In this document: positions 59,085 to 64,000 of the stretch, in pieces
How the letters are laid out: every line of letters begins with the position of its first letter
How positions within the stretch are numbered: position 1 is the first letter of the stretch
NCBI GenBank assembly: GCA_900316625.1
Contig: ONDO01000007.1
Coordinates: 24,028-88,027 of the forward strand
From: an uncultured Lachnospiraceae bacterium
GTDB taxonomy: Bacteria; Bacillota; Clostridia; Lachnospirales; Lachnospiraceae
Length of the DNA stretch: 64,000 nt
Direction: 5' to 3'
Made by a program: the position numbers and the translations under genes
Notes under the pieces: model-generated
What the model was told of the DNA's origin: nothing
Seen by the model: the letters and a program-made list of their open reading frames with translations, nothing else
Databases searched by the model: none

Positions 59085-61313
59085 ATGGGCAAAAGCCTTT
59101 TTATTGCTGAGAAGCCCAGTGTTGCGAGAACTTTTGCTGAGCTTTTCAAAGAGACAATGCAGAATCACGATGGTTATGTGGAGAGTAAGTCCATCGTCGT
59201 GACCTGGTGCGTCGGCCATCTGGTTGGTTTGGATGAACCGGATGCTTATGGCGAACAGTATAAGAAGTGGCGTCTGGATACCCTGCCACTTTTTCCGACG
59301 GAATGGAAGTATCGCGTTCTTCCGTCTACCCAGAAACAATTTAATATCGTCTGTGGGCTGCTGAATCGTGAAGATGTAGACAAGATCTATGTCTGCACTG
59401 ACTCGGGACGTGAAGGAGAATACATCTATCGTCTGGTACGTCAGGAAGCCAAGGTGCATGACAAGCAGGAACTCCGTGTCTGGATCGATTCGCAGACAGA
59501 AGATGAGATGAAGAGGGGAATCCGCGAAGCGAAGGATATCAAGGAATATGATAATCTGGCTGCCTCTGCCTACCTGAGAGCGCAGGAAGACTGGCTCATG
59601 GGTATGAACTTCTCCAGACTTCTGAGTCTGAAGTATGGCAATGCGATGGCTGGTTTCCTGCATGAGAGATACAGCGTTATTGCCGTAGGCCGTGTTATGA
59701 CCTGCGTTCTCGGTATGGTCGTAGACCGCGAGAGACAGATCCGTGAGTTCGTGAAGACGCCCTTCTATCGTGTGGTGTCGGAGATTGGAACCAAAGAGAA
59801 TGGCCTCGTTGCAGAATGGAAGGCAGTCAAGGGCTCCCGCTACTTCGAGTCGCCTCTTCTCTATAAGGAGAACGGTTTCAGTAAGGAAGAAGATGCCAGG
59901 AAGCTGATCGATGAAGTTGTTGCATCCCAGGCAGCAGGAGAGGTCCTTCCTGAAGGAAGTACAGTTCCTGAAGTAAGCCTGGATGAGAATAAGAACCTGA
60001 ACCGGTCACTGACCGGTAAGGTACTGTCCGTACAGAGAAAGACAGAGAAGAAGAATCCGCCTCTGCTCTATAATCTGGCAGAACTTCAGAATGACTGTTC
60101 CAAACTCTTCAAGATTAGCCCGGATGAAACTCTGAATGTTATCCAGGAACTCTATGAGAAGAAGCTGGTTACCTATCCCAGAACGGATGCACCGGTTCTC
60201 TCAACTGCAGTTGCCAAGGAGATTGATAAGAATATCCGTGGTCTTAAGAATGTCGGTCTCGTAAAGCCAATCGTAGATCACATCCTCGATAAGGAACTCT
60301 ATAAGGGAATCGAGAAGACCAAGTATACGGATGACGCGAAGATTACGGACCATTATGCGGTAATTCCGACCGGACAGGGACTGAATGCTGTTCGGAACCT
60401 GGGTCCGACCCAGGTTCATGTCTATGAGATTATCGTTCGTAGATTCTTATCCATCTTCCTGCCCCCGGCAGAGTATACGAAGCTTACGATGACGGTTGAG
60501 ATGGGTGGAGAACAGTTCTTCGCCAGCGGCCGTTATCTTGATAAACCAGGTTACTTATCGGCTATGAATTATTCCTTCACCAAGAGGGATATGACAAAGC
60601 CTGCCAGTGAGAATGGACAGAAGCCCAAGGACGAACCGGAAGAAGAGAATACTTCCGGAGATGAGGAAGAGTCTGATAGTGCAACCGCCCGTGAGATTCT
60701 CTCTTCCCTTAAGAAGGGTGATGCTATCCGTTTTGACCGGATCGGAATCCGAGAAGGTGAGACCTCGCCTCCGAAGAGATTCAATTCTGGTTCCCTCATT
60801 CTTGCGATGAAGAATGGTGGACAGATGATCGAAGATGAAGAACTTCGTGCCCAGATCAAGGATTGTGGTATCGGTACTTCTGCAACCAGAGCTGGTATCC
60901 TGCAGAAGTTAGTTGAGAAGAAATATCTGGCACTGAATTCGAAGACACAGATTGTAACGCCTATGTTATCCGGCGAGATTATCTATGACATCGTTAAGGC
61001 ATCGATCAGTTCTCTCCTGAATCCTGAGCTTACAGCAAGCTGGGAGAAGGGACTTGAGCTTGTTGCCCAGGGCAGGATCACATCCGATGACTACATGAAC
61101 AAGATGGAAGATTATATTAGAGTTCACATCGACAGAGTCATGAAGTACGGAAGATCGGATGGTTTGCAGAAGGTATTCCGTAAGAATGCGGTCTATTATG
61201 AGAAGGAACTGAATGCCCGAATTGCCCATGCGAAGAAAGCGGCGGCAGCGGGACAGAAGGCGGCTGGTAAGAAGAGCCCGGCGAAGAAGAGCAGTAAGAA
61301 GGCAGAGGAATAA
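59085..61313 (+). CDS. topB: DNA topoisomerase III
   Basis: 742 residues, type IA topoisomerase. The Toprim domain begins SLFIAEKPSVARTFAELF and holds CTDSGREGEYIYR. The active Tyr is in KKLVTYPRTDAPVLS, with ITDHYAVIPTGQG following. It relaxes and decatenates DNA through single-strand passage. The C-terminal tail is Lys/Ala-rich, as often seen for DNA contact. Neighbouring 61315 gene starts 1 nt after its stop. Confidence 0.93.
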   Translation: MGKSLFIAEKPSVARTFAELFKETMQNHDGYVESKSIVVTWCVGHLVGLDEPDAYGEQYKKWRLDTLPLFPTEWKYRVLPSTQKQFNIVCGLLNREDVDKIYVCTDSGREGEYIYRLVRQEAKVHDKQELRVWIDSQTEDEMKRGIREAKDIKEYDNLAASAYLRAQEDWLMGMNFSRLLSLKYGNAMAGFLHERYSVIAVGRVMTCVLGMVVDRERQIREFVKTPFYRVVSEIGTKENGLVAEWKAVKGSRYFESPLLYKENGFSKEEDARKLIDEVVASQAAGEVLPEGSTVPEVSLDENKNLNRSLTGKVLSVQRKTEKKNPPLLYNLAELQNDCSKLFKISPDETLNVIQELYEKKLVTYPRTDAPVLSTAVAKEIDKNIRGLKNVGLVKPIVDHILDKELYKGIEKTKYTDDAKITDHYAVIPTGQGLNAVRNLGPTQVHVYEIIVRRFLSIFLPPAEYTKLTMTVEMGGEQFFASGRYLDKPGYLSAMNYSFTKRDMTKPASENGQKPKDEPEEENTSGDEEESDSATAREILSSLKKGDAIRFDRIGIREGETSPPKRFNSGSLILAMKNGGQMIEDEELRAQIKDCGIGTSATRAGILQKLVEKKYLALNSKTQIVTPMLSGEIIYDIVKASISSLLNPELTASWEKGLELVAQGRITSDDYMNKMEDYIRVHIDRVMKYGRSDGLQKVFRKNAVYYEKELNARIAHAKKAAAAGQKAAGKKSPAKKSSKKAEE

Positions 61314-61314
61314 T

Positions 61315-61998
61315 ATGGAAAATTGTAAGATTAAGAACATGTACAGCTTGGAAGAAACCCTGGCAGCAGAGCTTCTTGCTTCGAAGACCTATCCCTGGGA
61401 AGCACTTCCTGAAATCGGAGCATTCATTAAGAAACTTGGACCGACTCTGGATCCTGAGGTGTATGAGAAGAGAGATGATCTCGGTGAGGATATCTGGATT
61501 GCAAAATCAGCTCTGGTTTTCGATTCTGCATACATCCATGGACCAGCAATCATCGGTGAGAATACTGAGGTTCGCCAGTGCGCTTTCATTCGTGGCAATG
61601 CACTCGTTGGTAATGACTGTGTTGTAGGTAACTCCACAGAACTGAAGAATGTTATCCTCTTCAACCATGTACAGGTTCCCCATTATAACTATGTTGGAGA
61701 TTCGATTCTTGGTTTCTGGTCCCATATGGGTGCTGGTTCCATTACTTCCAATGTGAAGTCTGATAAGACTCTTGTCGTTGTTAAGGATCGTGCATCAGGA
61801 GAAGAGATTGAGACCGGACTCAAGAAGTTCGGAGCAATGCTGGGTGACTATGTTGAAGTTGGATGTAATTCCGTACTGAATCCCGGCACTGTTCTCTGCG
61901 GAGATGACAATGTTTATCCTACTTCCTGTGTTCGTGGTGTGGTTCCTCCTCATCACATATGGAAGGACAAGGATCACCTTGTGGAGAAGCAGAAGTAA
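61315..61998 (+). CDS. Left-handed beta-helix (hexapeptide) protein, GlmU C-terminal-like
   Basis: 227 residues. After a short helical part (about 1-60), hexapeptide repeats form a left-handed beta-helix (IWIAKSALVFDSAYIHGPAI, EVRQCAFIRGNALVGNDCVV). GAGSITSNVKSD resembles the acyl-CoA site of GlmU. The uridylyltransferase half of GlmU is missing. Such proteins are often labelled UDP-GlcNAc pyrophosphorylase; acetyl- or acyltransferase to a sugar nucleotide is more likely from the fold. It starts 1 nt after topB. Confidence 0.75.
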   Translation: MENCKIKNMYSLEETLAAELLASKTYPWEALPEIGAFIKKLGPTLDPEVYEKRDDLGEDIWIAKSALVFDSAYIHGPAIIGENTEVRQCAFIRGNALVGNDCVVGNSTELKNVILFNHVQVPHYNYVGDSILGFWSHMGAGSITSNVKSDKTLVVVKDRASGEEIETGLKKFGAMLGDYVEVGCNSVLNPGTVLCGDDNVYPTSCVRGVVPPHHIWKDKDHLVEKQK

Positions 61999-62089
61999 GA
62001 TAGGCCCTTCATTTGCGAAGCAGAATCTCAAGCGATGGATAAATGCATGCAATCCTAACGTAAATTTTTTAACAGGCAATAGGATTTTT

Positions 62090-62120
62090 AAAGGGAAACT
62101 CTTGTGGGTTTCTCTTTTTT
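62090..62120 (+). terminator. Terminator after the beta-helix gene
   Basis: AAAGGGAAAC (62090-62099) pairs with GTTTCTCTTT (62108-62117), one G-U pair, followed by TTT. Confidence 0.75.
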
Positions 62121-62200
62121 ATGCAATAATCTTTGCGTATGTGGCGAATGGCGTTGTTAAGAATTGACGACGACTTTCGTATGGCAGAAAGGAGTCAATA

Positions 62201-62893
62201 ATGAAGTACACAGCAGAAGTTGAAAAAATGTGTCCTATCAATAAGGGCGCAAAGCATGAACCTGCTCCCATCCCTGAAGAGGGCAAGTGGGTACACGCTA
62301 AGCAGATTGAAGATATTTCCGGATTTACTCACGGTGTAGGCTGGTGCGCACCTCAGCAGGGTGCCTGCAAGCTTTCCCTTAATGTTAAGAATGGTATCAT
62401 CGAAGAAGCACTCGTTGAGACGATCGGATGCTCCGGTATGACCCATTCCGCAGCAATGGCAGCTGAGATCCTCCAGGGCAAGACCATTCTCGAGGCTCTG
62501 AACACTGACCTTGTTTGTGATGCAATCAACACCGCTATGAGAGAGCTCTTCCTTCAGATCGTTTACGGACGTACTCAGTCCGCATTCTCTGATGATGGAC
62601 TTTCCGTTGGTGCTGGTCTTGAAGATCTTGGTAAGGGGCTTCGTTCTCAGGTTGGTACCATGTACGGCACCAAGGCTAAGGGCGTTCGTTACCTTGAGAT
62701 GACCGAAGGTTACGTTACGGATATGGCACTTGATGCTGACAACAACGTAATCGGTTACAAGTATGTCTCCCTCGGCAAGATGACCGACTTCATCAAGAAG
62801 GGTGATGATCCTAACACCGCTTGGGAAAAGGCAAAAGGTCAGTATGGCCGCATCGATGATGCTGTTAAGTTCATCGATCCTCGTAAAGAGTGA
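62201..62893 (+). CDS. NifU/IscU-like iron-sulfur scaffold protein
   Basis: 230 residues. IscU-like motifs are GWCAPQQGACKLSLNV (Cys49, Cys56) and ETIGCSGMTHSAAMAAEILQGKT (Cys77), then Cys106. These fit an iron-sulfur cluster scaffold. The C-terminal half is not IscU and has no motif I recognise. It lies 21 nt before the GGGtGRT gene, a usual pair in anaerobes, so the two likely share a function. AAAGGAG precedes the ATG. Confidence 0.78.
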   Translation: MKYTAEVEKMCPINKGAKHEPAPIPEEGKWVHAKQIEDISGFTHGVGWCAPQQGACKLSLNVKNGIIEEALVETIGCSGMTHSAAMAAEILQGKTILEALNTDLVCDAINTAMRELFLQIVYGRTQSAFSDDGLSVGAGLEDLGKGLRSQVGTMYGTKAKGVRYLEMTEGYVTDMALDADNNVIGYKYVSLGKMTDFIKKGDDPNTAWEKAKGQYGRIDDAVKFIDPRKE

Positions 62894-62914
62894 TAGGGAA
62901 AGGAGAGACGAATC

Positions 62915-63925
62915 ATGGCATTATTTGAAAACTACGAAGCAAGAATTGCTCAGATCAACGCAGCTCTGAACGCTGTTGGTATCAAAGATATTGAAGAAGC
63001 AGAGAAGATCACCAAGGACGCTGGCCTCGATGTATATCATCAGGTAGAAGGTATCCAGGGTATCTGCTTCGAGAACGCTAAGTGGGCTTACACTGTAGGC
63101 GCTGCAATCGCTATCAAGAAGGGTTGCCGTAAGGCATCTGACGCAGCAGCAGCAATCGGTGAAGGTCTTCAGAGCTTCTGCATCCCCGGTTCCGTTGCAG
63201 ACCATCGTAAGGTAGGTCTTGGCCATGGTAACCTTGGTAAGATGCTTCTCGAGGAAGAGACCGAGTGTTTCGCATTCCTCGCTGGACATGAGTCCTTCGC
63301 AGCAGCTGAAGGTGCAATCGGTATTGCTAACAACGCAAATAAGGTTCGCCAGAAGCCCCTTCGCGTAATCCTTAACGGTCTTGGTAAGGACGCAGCACAG
63401 ATCATCTCCCGTATCAACGGATTCACCTTCGTTGAGACTCAGTATGACTACAAGGCTGCTAAGCTTAACATCCTTTCTGAGACTGCTTACTCCAATGGCC
63501 CTCGTGCAAAGGTTAAGTGCTACGGCGCTGACGATGTACAGGAAGGTGTTGCAATCATGTGGAAGGAGAACGTTGGTGTTTCCATTACCGGTAACTCCAC
63601 CAACCCTACCCGTTTCCAGCATCCTGTAGCTGGTACCTACAAGAAGGAACGTATTGAAGCAGGTCAGCCTTACTTCTCCGTTGCTTCCGGCGGTGGTACC
63701 GGACGTACCCTTCATCCCGATAACATGGCAGCAGGTCCTGCTTCCTACGGTATGACTGATACTCTTGGACGTATGCATTCCGATGCACAGTTCGCAGGTT
63801 CCTCTTCCGTACCCGCTCACGTTGAGATGATGGGTCTGATCGGAATGGGTAACAACCCCATGGTTGGTGCTACTGTTGCAGTTGCTGTATCTGTTGAGGA
63901 AGCAGCAAAGGCTGGTAAGTTCTAA
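62915..63925 (+). CDS. GGGtGRT protein
   Basis: 336 residues. The family-defining motif ASGGGTGRTLHPDN lies near 267-280, and FAGSSSVPAHVEMMGLIGMG follows. The protein is Gly/Ala-rich and lacks signal or membrane segments. Function is unknown. Its tight spacing after the NifU-like gene and shared terminator imply joint work, perhaps in iron-sulfur or metal handling (inference). A strong AAAGGAGAG ribosome site precedes the ATG. Confidence 0.88.
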   Translation: MALFENYEARIAQINAALNAVGIKDIEEAEKITKDAGLDVYHQVEGIQGICFENAKWAYTVGAAIAIKKGCRKASDAAAAIGEGLQSFCIPGSVADHRKVGLGHGNLGKMLLEEETECFAFLAGHESFAAAEGAIGIANNANKVRQKPLRVILNGLGKDAAQIISRINGFTFVETQYDYKAAKLNILSETAYSNGPRAKVKCYGADDVQEGVAIMWKENVGVSITGNSTNPTRFQHPVAGTYKKERIEAGQPYFSVASGGGTGRTLHPDNMAAGPASYGMTDTLGRMHSDAQFAGSSSVPAHVEMMGLIGMGNNPMVGATVAVAVSVEEAAKAGKF

Positions 63926-63957
63926 GTATATCTCTTAGTTCATAACGAACAGATTTC

Positions 63958-64000
63958 AAGGCTTGTCAAAGGTTCTAAGGAATCTTTGGCAAGCCTTTTT
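63958..64000 (+). terminator. Terminator after GGGtGRT gene
   Basis: AAGGCTTGTCAAAG (63958-63971) pairs with CTTTGGCAAGCCTT (63984-63997), one G-U pair, then TTT to the window end. Confidence 0.85.

Noticed and set aside
62921-63820. 299-codon - strand frame opposite the GGGtGRT gene
   Set aside because: Highly expressed-type codon use on the sense strand leaves antisense stops rare.

Overview
The window is a continuous stretch of bacterial chromosome of the low/mid-GC Bacillota type, most like class Clostridia and probably Lachnospiraceae. The evidence is strong AGGAGG ribosome sites, TTGACA/TATAAT promoters, and the gene order asp23-nusB-xseA-xseB-ispA-dxs-tlyA-nadK-argR-recN. The anaerobic gene set (nrdG, pta, a NifU-like scaffold beside a GGGtGRT protein) and several Lachnospiraceae-type families of unknown function agree. 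I cannot name the genus. There is no phage, transposase, rRNA or CRISPR array; two tRNA-Thr genes (GGT and CGT anticodons) are present.

Layout. 0-4 kb: membrane protein, AsnB-like protein lacking the glutaminase cysteine, nrdG, a structured leader, pta. 4-13 kb: two alpha/beta hydrolases, recJ, a soluble chemoreceptor-like protein, a membrane protein, nadE and a PAP2-like enzyme. 13-19 kb: a soluble LacI-sensor/GGDEF protein, an L,D-transpeptidase, hisC, a small exporter and a 64-residue cysteine protein. 19-22.4 kb: a sulfur block, cysK + Rrf2 regulator and metY. Each of its two transcription units is preceded by a promoter or operator-like palindrome and by a very short cysteine-codon-containing reading frame. 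22.6-29 kb: a rhodanese-TtcA fusion, a CYTH protein, a DJ-1 protein and tig-clpP-clpX. 29-32.4 kb: ysxC overlapping znuABC. 32.4-35.7 kb: tRNA-Thr, a long hairpin, MATE exporter and pyk. 35.9-39.8 kb: two tandem-repeat arrays upstream of hflX, a DUF4349 lipoprotein with a third repeat array, and a lytic transglycosylase overlapping it on the other strand. 40.6-49.7 kb: the asp23-to-recN cluster. 49.8-54.8 kb: a polymerase-dead PolC derivative, an SseB-macrodomain protein, tRNA-Thr, a DUF5688 protein and queH. 54.8-64 kb: argH, asd, a degenerate AAA/DUF234 protein, topB, a left-handed beta-helix protein, and the NifU-like/GGGtGRT pair.

The most interesting material, in my view, is the pair of cysteine-codon leader peptides before cysK and metY, the inactivated PolC paralogue at 49.8-51.4 kb, the 36-nt palindromic repeats in front of hflX, the structured leader in front of pta, and a dispersed 11-15-nt motif with exact copies on both strands. 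The rest is largely ordinary core genome. All function calls come from reading the sequence; no database or folding program was used.
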